Shown here in pieces: positions 16,603 through 26,531 of a stretch of DNA of 64,000 bases. Source of the stretch: G965202915 sp965202915 (GTDB lineage: Bacteria > Pseudomonadota > Gammaproteobacteria > Eutrophobiales > Eutrophobiaceae); contig OZ241847.1 of NCBI GenBank assembly GCA_965202915.1, positions 248,001-312,000 of the forward strand, given 5' to 3'. Each line of letters begins with the position of its first letter. The first letter of the stretch is position 1. The notes under the pieces were generated by a model. The model saw only the letters and a program-made list of their open reading frames with translations. It did not search any database and was not told where the DNA came from. The position numbers and the translations under genes were made by a program.

Positions 16603-17766
16603 TTAGTAGGGATTTTTAGGATATTTCCTGCCGTTCAGGAAGAGACCGATGAAGGTGTTTCTGACGCAATAATGATAGCTTATAAAACATATCGCCGTGG
16701 CCGCGCCCAATACGATCAGGAATTTTATCCCGCCCCCAATCGCGGTGCCCGCGAGTAAGCCGGCCATCCAGGCGATCAGCGGCAGGTGTATTAAATAGAC
16801 CCAGTACGCCGAATCGGATATATAGCGCAGGCCGGAGGAGCCGTTGCCGGCGTATTGCAGGAACAGTCCCATGAAGGCAAAGATATACAGCCAGACTGAG
16901 ATGGCATTGGCCAGTATCGCCCAATACCCGGCCCAGTCATGGTCGGAATTGTCAAAGTAGATTTTTACCGCAAACGTGATCGTGGCCAGTATCAGCATCA
17001 CCCATGCGTGTTTGATGAAATTGGGAATGATTTGGACGGAGCGGTACACCGCCCATCCGTACCAGTAATATACGCTGTAAAACAGCAGGGTTTTCAAATC
17101 CGGTATGAAATCGGCCGAGGTCACCGCGGAACTGGAACCCATATAAACAAGAGTTAGAAAGGTCACAGTCGCCAGCGGCATGATCGGGACAAAGGTGTTT
17201 TTATGGGCGATTTCAAACCAGTGTTTTATTTTTGAATGGTGGTAATCAAATTTTTCGAGCATTAATGCCGGCAGGCAGGTGATGAATGAGATCAGGGCAA
17301 GATAAAATAGAAACCAGAGGTGTATGGTATTTTGGGGGATCAGACCGCCTGGGAAGACCGCATTGATCGCGAGTGCGAGGCTGTTTTCATGGCCCATCAT
17401 CCTGTGATTGGCGAATTGGAAGGTCAATACCGCCAGCGGCCACAGGATTAACAGCGCGACGATAAACGGATAGACGATGCGGTGCAGGCGGTTGCTGAGC
17501 ATTGCCTTCGGGCTTTTCTTATAAAATAGTAATGCCCCGAAAAAGCCGGCAATCACAAAGAAAGCCGGCATTCTGAAGACGTGGATAAATTCAATGAGTA
17601 TATGGAAGGCGTGACTGGTATGGGTGACGTCTTTTAACGGCCATACATTGCCATAGTCGACGTCGGAGTAGGTCATTGAGGCGTGAATCACCAGTCCGAG
17701 CATCATCATTACCGCCCGCATCGCGTCGAAACCATGGATCCGGCCTGAATCGGTTTGCTTAGCCAT
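16603..17766 (-). CDS. Acyltransferase 3 family membrane protein (MdoC/OafA-like)
   Basis: 387 residues with about ten membrane helices. The N-terminus has GRIHGFDAMRAVMMMLGLVIHASM, in which the His after the first helix is the proposed catalytic residue of the acyltransferase 3 fold, followed by FRMPAFFVIAGFF. Members move acyl groups such as acetyl or succinyl to sugars or glucans on the outer face of the inner membrane. The ordering and length are closest to MdoC/OpgC-like members, but no opgGH genes are nearby to support osmoregulated glucan modification. Substrate unknown. Confidence 0.82.
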   Translation of the reverse strand: MAKQTDSGRIHGFDAMRAVMMMLGLVIHASMTYSDVDYGNVWPLKDVTHTSHAFHILIEFIHVFRMPAFFVIAGFFGALLFYKKSPKAMLSNRLHRIVYPFIVALLILWPLAVLTFQFANHRMMGHENSLALAINAVFPGGLIPQNTIHLWFLFYLALISFITCLPALMLEKFDYHHSKIKHWFEIAHKNTFVPIMPLATVTFLTLVYMGSSSAVTSADFIPDLKTLLFYSVYYWYGWAVYRSVQIIPNFIKHAWVMLILATITFAVKIYFDNSDHDWAGYWAILANAISVWLYIFAFMGLFLQYAGNGSSGLRYISDSAYWVYLIHLPLIAWMAGLLAGTAIGGGIKFLIVLGAATAICFISYHYCVRNTFIGLFLNGRKYPKNPY

Positions 17767-17841
17767 TGTGCCGGACTATACCATGGATAAAGGCTTTATT
17801 GATGCGCACAATCATGCCGGGCGATATCCGGGTCTCCGCGG

Positions 17842-20800
17842 TTACTCCGGATCATAGCCGAGATTGGGCGCCAACCACTGCTCGATTTGCTTTTGGTCCA
17901 TGTTCTTTCTATGGGCGTAATCGATGACTTGATCTTTGTTTATCTTGCCCAATCCAAAATAACGGGATTGTGGATGTGAGAAATACAGGCCACTGACCGC
18001 GGCGGCGGGGTGCATCGCACAGGTGTCGGTTAATTTGATGCCGGTATTTTCCTCGACGTTGAGCAGCGTCCAGATGAGTCTCTTTTCGGTATGGTCGGGA
18101 CAGGCGGGATAGCCGGGGGCGGGGCGGATCCCCTGGTATTGTTCGGCGACCAGTTTGGCATTATCGAGCCCTTCGTTGGGACTGTATCCCCAGTATTCCT
18201 CCCTGACTTTTTGATGCAGGCGCTCGGCGAAGGCCTCGGCGAGACGGTCCGCCAGGGCTTTTAACATGATGGCGCTGTAATCATCATGATCCTCTTCAAA
18301 TTGTTTGATCTTTGCTTCCATGCCAAAACCGGTCGCCACTGCGAATGCGCCTATATAGTCGTTCTTATTTATCTCCTCCGGGGCAATGAAATCAGCCAGT
18401 GCAAAATTTGCCTGTCCCGGCGGTTTCCAGGTTTGTTGTCTGAGTGTGTGCAGGGTCCTGGTTTCCGCCGCGTCAGTGCCCGTTGGTGCGCCGGCGTGAT
18501 TATGAATCCTGATGTCATCATGCCCTATCGAGTTTGCCGGAAACAGACCCAGCACCCCGTTTGCGGTGAACCATTGTTGTTCGATGATCATGGCGAGCAT
18601 CCTGCGGGCGTCCTGATATAATTCGGTGGCTTCCCTGCCGACGATAGCGTCATTTAATATTCGTGGAAATTTGCCGGCAATTTCCCAGGTCATAAAAAAA
18701 GGCGTCCAGTCGAGACAATCTGTCAGCTCGGTTAAGGGATAATTATTAAATACCCTGATTCCCGGCTTCCTGGGCACCGGCGGGACGTAGTTGATCCAAT
18801 CAATCCGGGTGTGATTCTTTCTGGCCTGCTCCAGGCTCAGCCACTTGATTCTTTTCTGTTTGCCGGCGTGGCGTTCGCGCAGGGTGTTGTATTCTGAGGC
18901 AATTTCCTTGTTAAAGGCGGCTTTCATATCGGTACTGAGCAGCCGGGTGGATACCCCGACCGCCCGTGATGCATCTTTGACGTGCACCACCGGGTGTTGG
19001 TAACTCGGATCTATCTTGACCGCGGTATGCGCCCGCGAGGTGGTGGCGCCGCCTATCATCAGCGGCAGGACAAAATTCTGCCGTTGCATTTCTTTGGCAA
19101 CGTGCACCATTTCATCGAGTGACGGGGTGATCAAACCGCTTAAACCGATAATATCGGCATTTTGTTCGCGGGCGGTATCCAGTATTTTTTGTGCCGGCAC
19201 CATGACGCCGAGATCGATGACGTCGAAGTTATTACATTGCAGCACCACACTGACAATGTTTTTGCCGATATCATGCACGTCCCCCTTGACGGTTGCGATG
19301 ATAATTTTACCCTTGTGCTGAACGCTGTGGTCACCGCTATCGGCCTTTTCCTTTTCTATGAAGGGGATCAGATAGGCGACCGCCTTTTTCATCACCCGCG
19401 CACTTTTCACCACTTGCGGTAAAAACATCTTACCGGAGCCAAACAATTCACCGACCACGTTCATGCCGATCATCAATGGGCCTTCAATCACCTGCAGTGG
19501 GCGGTCATAGTGTTGGCGCGCCTGTTCCACGTCCTCTTCAATATGATCGGCTATGCCTTTTACCAGCGCATGGGTGACGCGATCCTGGAGCGAGCCGTTG
19601 CGCCATTGCTCATCGATTTTGCTTTGCCCGCCGGCACCGGCCTTGACCGTTTCGGCAAATTCCACCAGCCCGTCGGTGGCATCGGGGCGGCGATTCAGTA
19701 AAACGTCCTCGATTTTTTCCAGCAGGTCTTTGGGTATTTCGGCATAAATGCCTAGTTGCCCGGCGTTAACGATTCCCATGTCCATGCCCATTTGGATGCC
19801 GTGATAGAGAAAGGCGGCGTGCATCGCCTCGCGCACCGGTTTATTGCCGCGAAATGAAAATGACACATTGCTTACCCCTCCGCTTACCAGCGCATGGGGC
19901 AGGTGTTGCTTTATCAAACATATGGTTTCAAAGAAAGACACGGCCTGGTTATTGTGTTCCTCCATGCCGGTGGCCACGGTCAGTATGTTTGGGTCAAAAA
20001 TAATATCTTCGGGCGGGAAGCCGACTTGATTAACCAGAATGTCATAACAGCGTTTACAGACTGCGAAGCGGCGCTCAGTGGTGTCGGCCTGGCCTTGTTC
20101 GTCAAACGCCATCACCACCACAGCGGCGCCATACCGTTTAACCAGTCTGGCATGTTCGATGAATTCCGCTTCGCCTTCTTTCAGGCTGATCGAATTGGCA
20201 ATGCCTTTTCCCTGCAAAACCTGCAATCCGGTTTCAATGACCGACCATTTGGATGAATCGATCATGATCGGCACCCGGCTTATGTCCGGTTCCGCCGCCA
20301 ACAGGTTGATAAAATCGCGCATCAGCGTTTCAGATTCAAGCAGGCCCTCATCCATGCAGATATCGATCATCTGGGCACCGTTTTCCACCTGTTGCCGGGC
20401 AACCTCGACGGCCACTTCCAGATTGTCTTCCTTAATGAGTTGCAGGAATCGGGGGGAGCCGGCGACGTTGGTGCGTTCACCGATATTGACAAAGTTGGTC
20501 TCCGGGGTGAGGTTGGCGGCCTCAAGCCCACTTAAACGTTGATAAGGCGGGAGTTTCGGTATCGATCTGGGTTGAGAATCTCCGACCGCTTCAACCATTG
20601 CGCTGAGGTGCTCGGGGGTGGTGCCACAACATCCGCCGACAATGTTTAATAATCCGGATTCGGCCCATGTTTTGATATGGGCGGCCATCGGTTCGGCGTC
20701 CAGCTCATAATCGCCAAATTCATTGGGCAATCCGGCATTCGGATGGGCTGAAGTACAGGTTTGGGCAAAGCCCGCAAGTTCTTGTACGTATTGGTGCAGT

Positions 20801-21543
20801 TCCTCAGGCCCCAAGGCACAATTCAGGCCTATGCTCAGTGGGTTTGCATGCCTGACTGAGTTCCAGAAGGCCTCGATAGTCTGGCCCGTCAGGGTACGCC
20901 CGGAGGCATCGGTGATCGTGCCTGAAATCATGATCGGGAGTTTAATGCCATGGTGCTGGTAATATTGATCGATGGCGAACAGGGCCGCCTTGGCATTGAG
21001 GGTGTCAAATATGGTTTCCAGCAGCAGGATATCGGCACCCCCGTCGATCAGACCACGGACCGCCTCGGTATAGGATTCCATCAGTTCCATATAAGTAATA
21101 TTGCGAAAGCCCGGGTTATTGACGTCCGGCGAAATGGAAGCGGTGCGATTGGTCGGACCCAGGACCCCGGCGACAAATTTATTCGGGCCGTATTGATCCG
21201 CCACCGAGCGCGCCAGTGCCGCGCCCTGCTTATTGAGTTCATAGGCCAGGTCCTGCATCTGATAATCGGTCATGGCTATCGACGTGGAGTTGAAGGTATT
21301 GGTCTCGACGATATCACTGCCCGCCTCAAAGTAGGCGGCGTGTATCGCCCGGATGATATCCGGCCGGGTAAGCGACAACAGATCGTTATTCCCCTTGAGG
21401 CTGCAGGGATGGTCTGCAAATCGCTTGCCATGGTAGTCCGCTTCCTGTAAATCGTAGGTCTGGATCATGGTGCCCATCGCACCGTCCAGAAAAACGATGC
21501 GTTCTTTTAACAGGGCTTCAAATTGTGCGGTTTTATTGGTCAT
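17842..21543 (-). CDS. metH: Cobalamin-dependent methionine synthase
   Basis: 1233 residues, the normal full length. Domains in order are: homocysteine-binding (about 1-335, FLDGAMGTMIQTYDLQE, with zinc Cys in GLNCALG and GGCCGTT); methyltetrahydrofolate-binding (about 350-640, FVNIGERTNVAGSPRF); B12-binding cap and Rossmann domains (about 650-880, VKGDVHDIGKNIV carrying the cobalt-ligating His, and GLSGLITPSLDEM); and the SAM-binding reactivation domain (about 910-1233, RPAPGYPACPDHTEK). It makes methionine from homocysteine in the cytosol, so the organism depends on B12. It is divergent from rpsO; I see no cobalamin riboswitch upstream. Confidence 0.97.
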   Translation of the reverse strand: MTNKTAQFEALLKERIVFLDGAMGTMIQTYDLQEADYHGKRFADHPCSLKGNNDLLSLTRPDIIRAIHAAYFEAGSDIVETNTFNSTSIAMTDYQMQDLAYELNKQGAALARSVADQYGPNKFVAGVLGPTNRTASISPDVNNPGFRNITYMELMESYTEAVRGLIDGGADILLLETIFDTLNAKAALFAIDQYYQHHGIKLPIMISGTITDASGRTLTGQTIEAFWNSVRHANPLSIGLNCALGPEELHQYVQELAGFAQTCTSAHPNAGLPNEFGDYELDAEPMAAHIKTWAESGLLNIVGGCCGTTPEHLSAMVEAVGDSQPRSIPKLPPYQRLSGLEAANLTPETNFVNIGERTNVAGSPRFLQLIKEDNLEVAVEVARQQVENGAQMIDICMDEGLLESETLMRDFINLLAAEPDISRVPIMIDSSKWSVIETGLQVLQGKGIANSISLKEGEAEFIEHARLVKRYGAAVVVMAFDEQGQADTTERRFAVCKRCYDILVNQVGFPPEDIIFDPNILTVATGMEEHNNQAVSFFETICLIKQHLPHALVSGGVSNVSFSFRGNKPVREAMHAAFLYHGIQMGMDMGIVNAGQLGIYAEIPKDLLEKIEDVLLNRRPDATDGLVEFAETVKAGAGGQSKIDEQWRNGSLQDRVTHALVKGIADHIEEDVEQARQHYDRPLQVIEGPLMIGMNVVGELFGSGKMFLPQVVKSARVMKKAVAYLIPFIEKEKADSGDHSVQHKGKIIIATVKGDVHDIGKNIVSVVLQCNNFDVIDLGVMVPAQKILDTAREQNADIIGLSGLITPSLDEMVHVAKEMQRQNFVLPLMIGGATTSRAHTAVKIDPSYQHPVVHVKDASRAVGVSTRLLSTDMKAAFNKEIASEYNTLRERHAGKQKRIKWLSLEQARKNHTRIDWINYVPPVPRKPGIRVFNNYPLTELTDCLDWTPFFMTWEIAGKFPRILNDAIVGREATELYQDARRMLAMIIEQQWFTANGVLGLFPANSIGHDDIRIHNHAGAPTGTDAAETRTLHTLRQQTWKPPGQANFALADFIAPEEINKNDYIGAFAVATGFGMEAKIKQFEEDHDDYSAIMLKALADRLAEAFAERLHQKVREEYWGYSPNEGLDNAKLVAEQYQGIRPAPGYPACPDHTEKRLIWTLLNVEENTGIKLTDTCAMHPAAAVSGLYFSHPQSRYFGLGKINKDQVIDYAHRKNMDQKQIEQWLAPNLGYDPE

Positions 21544-21782
21544 TATGATTATAGTGTTTAAGTATGCCTATAATAACATTAAGCCGATCCGCGTTTGGGG
21601 TCATACATCGCTTGCCAAATAGGGTAAGATAGCGCGGCGCGGGCCATTAACAATTACGGCGTAATGGATTATGCCGGTGATTATGCCGGTTAAAGGGCGG
21701 TCGGATTGCCTTTATTCGTTGCTATTGTGGTGCCCCGGTTAAGTTGCCTGAATCCGGCGGCATATCGGATCTGAGCAGGTTC

Positions 21783-21811
21783 TTGTTCATGCTCGTTTGC
21801 ACAGGTACAAT
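21783..21811 (+). promoter_or_regulatory. Sigma70 promoter for rpsO-pnp
   Basis: TTGTTC at 21783-21788, a 17-base spacer and TACAAT at 21806-21811 would start transcription near 21818, about 25-30 bases before rpsO. The rest of the 300-base metH-rpsO gap shows nothing I can support. Confidence 0.5.
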
Positions 21812-21843
21812 AGCGCCAGTTTCTATTCGGAGGTCGGGAGCAG

Positions 21844-22119
21844 ATGAGTATGTCATTAAATTATCGGCACAAGGCCGATATTGTTAAGGATTTTCGGCGT
21901 TCCGGTAATGATACCGGTTCACCTGAGGTGCAAGTTGCGTTGTTGACGAACAGGATCACGGATTTGTCCCAGCATTTCAAGGTCCATAATAAGGATCTTC
22001 ATTCGCGGCAAGGTCTGCTGCGCATGGTTAATCATCGGCGCAGGCTGCTTGATTATTTGAAGAAGAAAGATATAAATCGTTATCGTGAATTGATCGCGCG
22101 CCTGGGTTTGCGAAGGTGA
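21844..22119 (+). CDS. rpsO: Small ribosomal subunit protein uS15
   Basis: 91 residues (89 if the second ATG at 21850 is used, which matches the usual MSL N-terminus). GGAGG at 21829-21833 suits the first ATG and GGGAG at 21836-21840 suits the second. Motifs are GSPEVQVALLTNRITDLSQH, DLHSRQGLLRMVNHRRRLLD and LIARLGLRR. S15 binds 16S rRNA at the helix 20-22 junction and nucleates the 30S platform. In E. coli it represses its own translation through its leader; whether that holds here is unknown. pnp follows, the standard gammaproteobacterial order. Confidence 0.97.
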   Translation: MSMSLNYRHKADIVKDFRRSGNDTGSPEVQVALLTNRITDLSQHFKVHNKDLHSRQGLLRMVNHRRRLLDYLKKKDINRYRELIARLGLRR

Positions 22120-22153
22120 CGGCGCGTTGTCAACCGGCATAAAGATTGTGGTG

Positions 22154-22175
22154 GGCGCGATCTCGGCGCCGTTTT
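22154..22175 (+). terminator. Attenuator-like hairpin between rpsO and pnp
   Basis: GGCGC at 22154-22158 pairs with GCGCC at 22166-22170 and is followed by GTTTT. In relatives this interval carries a partial terminator and an RNase III processing stem; here the stem is short, so read-through into pnp is expected. Confidence 0.45.
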
Positions 22176-22208
22176 AAGTCTATTTTAATTTATTTCAAGG
22201 ATACAAAT

Positions 22209-24293
22209 ATGACTATGGTCAAAAAAGAATTTCAGTTCGGCAATCATCGTATGACCCTGGAGACAGGCAAAGTCGCTCGTCAAGCAACGGGCTCGGTAAT
22301 GGTGAGTATGGACGATACCGTGCTATTGGTGGCCTGTGTGGCCAGAAAAGAAGCCAGCCCAAACCTGGATTTTTTTCCATTTACCGTGGATTATCAGGAG
22401 AAGACTTACGCGGCGGGGAAAATTCCGGGCGGGTTTTTCAAGCGTGAGGGCCGGCCATCGGAGAAGGAAACGCTGACCTCAAGGTTGATCGACCGGCCGC
22501 TACGCCCCTTATTCTCCAAGGGATTCAAAAACGAGGTGCAGATCATCGCCACGGTGCTGTCGGTGGACCCGGAAATCGATCCCGATATTCCGGCATTAAT
22601 CGGTTCGTCCGCCGCGGTTGCGTTATCCGGGCTTCCCTGTGGAGGGCCGGTGGGCGCGGCAAGAGTGGGATATAAGGATGGGGGTTATTTGTTAAATCCC
22701 ACCGGTTCGGAATTGAAGGATTCAAAGCTGAATTTGGTGGTGGCCGGTACTCGCACGTCGGTGTTAATGGTTGAATCGGAGGCGCAGCAATTATCGGAGG
22801 AGGTGATGCTGGGTGCGGTGATGTACGGGCATGAACAGTTCCAGGTGGTATTGGATAATATTCAAGCCCTGGTTGATGAAACCGGTACCCGTCCCTGGGA
22901 TTGGCAGCCGCCGGTAAAGGATGACGCACTCGCAACGGAAGTGCAAAATCGTGGAGTCGACTTGATACGCGAGGCCTATGCGGTGACGGATAAACTGAGC
23001 CGCAAGGAACGGGTTCGCGAGATTCGTCAACAAATTTCCGAAGCGGTATTGGCGGGGGAAGAGCCGGCCTGGTCTGATGACGAGGTCACCGACGCTATTA
23101 AGGAACTGGAAGGCGAGGTCGTCAGGCAAAGTATTATTGCGGGCAATCGCATTGATGGCCGCGGGCTTGCGGATATTCGTGATATTAGCGTTGAAATAGG
23201 GGTATTGCCGAGGACGCACGGATCGGCGTTATTTACCCGCGGCGACACTCAGGCATTGGTGGTGACCACGTTGGGGGCGGAGCGCGACGCTCAAATTATT
23301 GACGCGATTGATGGTGATAGAAAAGAACCGTTCATGCTGCATTATAATTTTCCACCATTTTGTGTGGCGGAAACCGGCCGGGTGGGTTCACCAAAACGGC
23401 GTGAAATTGGCCACGGTCGTTTGGCCAAACGCGGGATACTGGGGGTGATGCCGAATATGAGTGAGTATCCTTACACGATTCGAGTGGTTTCTGAAATCAC
23501 TGAATCCAATGGCTCCAGTTCGATGGCGTCGGTTTGTGGTACCAGTCTTTCTCTGATGGATGCCGGTGTTGCGATAGAAACGCCGGTTGCCGGCATAGCA
23601 ATGGGCTTGATTAAGGAACGCGATAAATTTGTCGTATTGTCGGATATTATCGGCGATGAAGATCATCTGGGTGATATGGATTTTAAGGTGATGGGCAGTG
23701 ATAAAGGCATCACTGCGTTGCAGATGGATATCAAAATTGACGGCATTACCAGGGAGATTATGGAAACCGCATTGGTCCAGGCAAGAGACGGCCGTATGCA
23801 CATCCTGGAAAAAATGAACGCGGTGATCTCATCGGCCAGATCTGAGCTGTCGGAATTTGCTCCGTGCATCACGGTGATCAATATTCATCCCGACAAGATC
23901 CGCGACGTGATTGGCAAAGGCGGCGCGACTATTCGTTCCATCACCGAAGAAACCGGCGCGACCATCGATATTAATGATGAGGGTAACGTTAAAATCATGG
24001 CGGTTGATAAGGCCGCCGGTGACGCCGCCAGAAAACGCGTTGAACAGATCACCGAAGACGTGGAAGTGGGTAAGATCTATGAGGGGCGGGTGGCAAAACT
24101 GATGGACTTCGGGGCATTTGTTAATGTTTTGCCCGGCAAGGATGGTTTGGTTCATATCTCTCAGATCTCCGAGCAACGGGTCAACAACGTCAGCGATGAA
24201 CTCTCCGAGGGTGAAATGGTTAAGGTCAAGGTATTGGAAATCGACAAGCAGGGACGTATTCGCCTCAGCATGAAGGCGGTCCATGAACAGTAA
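22209..24293 (+). CDS. pnp: Polyribonucleotide nucleotidyltransferase (PNPase)
   Basis: 694 residues from the ATG at 22209 (AAGGA upstream; a second ATG at 22215 is close behind). Two RNase PH-like cores are seen: FFPFTVDYQEKTYAAGKIPGGF-region motifs in the first, and ALFTRGDTQALVVTTLG plus GDEDHLGDMDFKVMGSDKG in the second. They are separated by a helical linker. C-terminal KH (VINIHPDKIRDVIGKGGATI) and S1 (VGKIYEGRVAKLMDFGAFVN) RNA-binding domains complete the protein. It degrades RNA phosphorolytically from the 3' end within the degradosome. Full-length and typical. Confidence 0.97.
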   Translation: MTMVKKEFQFGNHRMTLETGKVARQATGSVMVSMDDTVLLVACVARKEASPNLDFFPFTVDYQEKTYAAGKIPGGFFKREGRPSEKETLTSRLIDRPLRPLFSKGFKNEVQIIATVLSVDPEIDPDIPALIGSSAAVALSGLPCGGPVGAARVGYKDGGYLLNPTGSELKDSKLNLVVAGTRTSVLMVESEAQQLSEEVMLGAVMYGHEQFQVVLDNIQALVDETGTRPWDWQPPVKDDALATEVQNRGVDLIREAYAVTDKLSRKERVREIRQQISEAVLAGEEPAWSDDEVTDAIKELEGEVVRQSIIAGNRIDGRGLADIRDISVEIGVLPRTHGSALFTRGDTQALVVTTLGAERDAQIIDAIDGDRKEPFMLHYNFPPFCVAETGRVGSPKRREIGHGRLAKRGILGVMPNMSEYPYTIRVVSEITESNGSSSMASVCGTSLSLMDAGVAIETPVAGIAMGLIKERDKFVVLSDIIGDEDHLGDMDFKVMGSDKGITALQMDIKIDGITREIMETALVQARDGRMHILEKMNAVISSARSELSEFAPCITVINIHPDKIRDVIGKGGATIRSITEETGATIDINDEGNVKIMAVDKAAGDAARKRVEQITEDVEVGKIYEGRVAKLMDFGAFVNVLPGKDGLVHISQISEQRVNNVSDELSEGEMVKVKVLEIDKQGRIRLSMKAVHEQ

Positions 24294-24317
24294 TGTAGCT
24301 TGTCGGGTAATTCGATT

Positions 24318-25334
24318 ATGAAAAAGATCGCGGCTGTATTCGGCAATTATCCGGTTATCAGGAAGGGCGTGGTCGGGATTGTGCTGCTGCTGTTGATGGT
24401 TTGTTTGTTCCTGCTGTTCTGGTGGGGCAATGAGCCGGATTCTTTTGACGTGGTTGAGCGTGCAACCAGACAAAATGGCGGCGAACAGGCATTTGTCACC
24501 GGATTTGTAACCGTGGCCACCGCCATTGAGGTTGCAAATACATTGCTGGACAAGCGCGGAGGTTATTTGAGTAATGATATTATGCCGCCCAGCATTTTTA
24601 TGGACAATATTCCATCCTGGGAATTTGGCGTCATTACCCAGATGCGGGATATGTCGCGGGCGTTGCGCAATGATTTTGGCCGGTCTCAGACACAGTCCGC
24701 GGAAGACCCGGACCTGATGATCGCCGATCCGCTGTTTCATTTTGATTCTGAATATTGGGTGTTGCCGGCGACCGAATCTGAATACAGGAAAGGGATAGAG
24801 GCGTTGCAGATGTATTTGATGCGTCTGGCCAATCAGCGACAACCCCGGTCCCAATTTTACGCGCGGGCTGATAATCTTCGTGATTGGCTGGCGATAGTGG
24901 AAAAACGTCTTGGCAGTTTGTCACAGAGTTTGACTGCAAGCGTGGGACAGGTGAGGGTGAACACCGATCTGCGGGATGAGGCGGAGACTGCAGGCGCGCC
25001 CGCTGACGAGGTCGGGGATATCTCCGTGAAAACGCCCTGGTTGGAGATCGATGATGTTTTTTATGAGGCCAGGGGCGCGTGTTGGGCCTTGAGCCATTTT
25101 TTCAGGGCAATCGATGTTGATTTGCGCGAGGTGCTCAGGAAGAAAAACGCATTGGTGGGTCTCAGGCAGATCATCCGTGAACTGGAAGCGACACAGGAGC
25201 GATTATGGAGTCCAATGATACTCAATGGCACCGGCTTCGGGTATTTGGCCAATCATTCCCTGGTGATGGCGTCTTATATTTCTCGCGCCAATGCCGCCGT
25301 CATAGATTTAAGAAATTTACTGGAACAGGGTTAA
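24318..25334 (+). CDS. DUF2333 family membrane-anchored protein
   Basis: 338 residues from the ATG at 24318. One membrane helix (about 18-40, VVGIVLLLLMVCLFLLFWWG) is followed by a long helical periplasmic region. The DUF2333 landmarks are GEQAFVTGFVTVATAIEVANTLLDKRGGYLSND, given in part as GFVTVATAIEVANTLLDKRG, then DNIPSWEFGVITQMRDMSRALRN in part, and FHFDSEYWVLPATESEY. Function unknown. It starts 24 bases after pnp and is probably on the same transcript; a hairpin follows its stop. Confidence 0.85.
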   Translation: MKKIAAVFGNYPVIRKGVVGIVLLLLMVCLFLLFWWGNEPDSFDVVERATRQNGGEQAFVTGFVTVATAIEVANTLLDKRGGYLSNDIMPPSIFMDNIPSWEFGVITQMRDMSRALRNDFGRSQTQSAEDPDLMIADPLFHFDSEYWVLPATESEYRKGIEALQMYLMRLANQRQPRSQFYARADNLRDWLAIVEKRLGSLSQSLTASVGQVRVNTDLRDEAETAGAPADEVGDISVKTPWLEIDDVFYEARGACWALSHFFRAIDVDLREVLRKKNALVGLRQIIRELEATQERLWSPMILNGTGFGYLANHSLVMASYISRANAAVIDLRNLLEQG

Positions 25335-25336
25335 GT

Positions 25337-25368
25337 GCTAACAGAGGCCCGGTCGCGTTAGCCCTTTT
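25337..25368 (+). terminator. Possible intrinsic terminator after the DUF2333 gene
   Basis: GCTAAC at 25337-25342 pairs perfectly with GTTAGC at 25357-25362, followed by CCTTTT. The 14-base loop makes it weaker than a classic terminator, but its position, just after the stop at 25334, fits the end of the rpsO-pnp transcript. Confidence 0.5.
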
Positions 25369-25407
25369 GACTGATTAATTCCGCCCCGGGTAAGCGCGCC
25401 GTCATTT

Positions 25408-26475
25408 ATGACACGATTGTTAAAACCGATCTATTGGGCCGCCGGTTTTATCTGCATTGTGACGGCGGTATTTTATTTTTTGAGGTTCGTGCCGGGACAA
25501 TCTTATCATGGTGCGTTGCCGGCGTTGCATGACCGGCAGTTGCAGATGGCAAAAAGACTTGCTTCCCACGTTGGGGTGTTGGCCGGGGAAATCGGCGAGC
25601 GCCAATATCTTCGGGTTGGTTCGCTTGAGCGGGCGGCGGCCTATATTGAAAACCAACTACAACTTGCCGGACTGATTCCCTACACGCAGGAATTTGGTGA
25701 TGAATTTGAGTATCGCAACGTCATCGCCGAGCATTACGGATCTCAAACCCCCGATGAAATAATTATTGTCGGCGCACATTATGATACGGTTCGGTTCACC
25801 CCCGGTGCCGATGATAATGCCTCAGGGGTGGCGGCGATGATTGAAATGGCGCGCCTGCTTTGCCAACGGAAATTTGCCAGAACGATACGATTTGTCGCGT
25901 TTGCCAATGAGGAATATCCCTTTTTTTTCACTGAAGACATGGGCAGCCTGGTTCATGCAAAACGTGCGCGGGAAAAGGATGAGACGATTGTCGCGATGTT
26001 TTCGCTTGAGATGCTGGGGTATTTTTCCGATGAACCAAACAGCCAATCCTACCCGCGACCGTTGCAATGGATTTACCCGGATACCGCAAATTTTATTGCA
26101 TTTGTAAGTGATATCAATTCTCGCAAATTATTGCATGATGCAATTGGTATTTTCCGTGCCCATGCTCAGTTTCCCTCCGAGGCATTGGTTGCGCCGGCGG
26201 CCCTGGTGCCGGATATAAAACGTTCCGATCACGCCGCTTTTTGGGAGTATGGTTATCCGGCGGTAATGATCACCGATACCGCCGGATTTCGGAACGCCGG
26301 ATACCATAATATTGATGATGTGCCTGAGTCTCTGAATTATGGGAAAATGGCCCTGGTCGTCGATGGCCTGCTTGTCATGCTTGCAACGCTTGCCGGTCCG
26401 GTATCGGCTGACGCGGGTCAAAGCTCGTTGGATCACATTACCGGCGATCTTAATTTCGGGCGTCTGATAAAATAA
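25408..26475 (+). CDS. M28 family zinc aminopeptidase-like protein, membrane-anchored
   Basis: 355 residues. An N-terminal helix (IYWAAGFICIVTAVFYFLRF) anchors or exports the protein. The M28 zinc site is visible: VGAHYDTVRFTPGADDNASG supplies His and Asp ligands, AFANEEYPFF supplies the catalytic and ligand Glu pair, and SDHAAFWEYGYPAVMITDTA supplies the last His. Such enzymes release N-terminal amino acids or similar groups from peptides outside the cytoplasm. The gene follows the putative terminator at 25337-25368 and precedes the glycerate kinase gene by 56 bases. Confidence 0.87.
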   Translation: MTRLLKPIYWAAGFICIVTAVFYFLRFVPGQSYHGALPALHDRQLQMAKRLASHVGVLAGEIGERQYLRVGSLERAAAYIENQLQLAGLIPYTQEFGDEFEYRNVIAEHYGSQTPDEIIIVGAHYDTVRFTPGADDNASGVAAMIEMARLLCQRKFARTIRFVAFANEEYPFFFTEDMGSLVHAKRAREKDETIVAMFSLEMLGYFSDEPNSQSYPRPLQWIYPDTANFIAFVSDINSRKLLHDAIGIFRAHAQFPSEALVAPAALVPDIKRSDHAAFWEYGYPAVMITDTAGFRNAGYHNIDDVPESLNYGKMALVVDGLLVMLATLAGPVSADAGQSSLDHITGDLNFGRLIK

Positions 26476-26531
26476 CATGATCCGCCAACGTAAAAATTGC
26501 CAACGTAAAAATTGATAAAGGAATTTATTTG

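Noticed and set aside
21544..21843. Cobalamin riboswitch before metH
   Set aside because: No recognisable B12-box or adenosylcobalamin riboswitch core seen in the 300-base gap.
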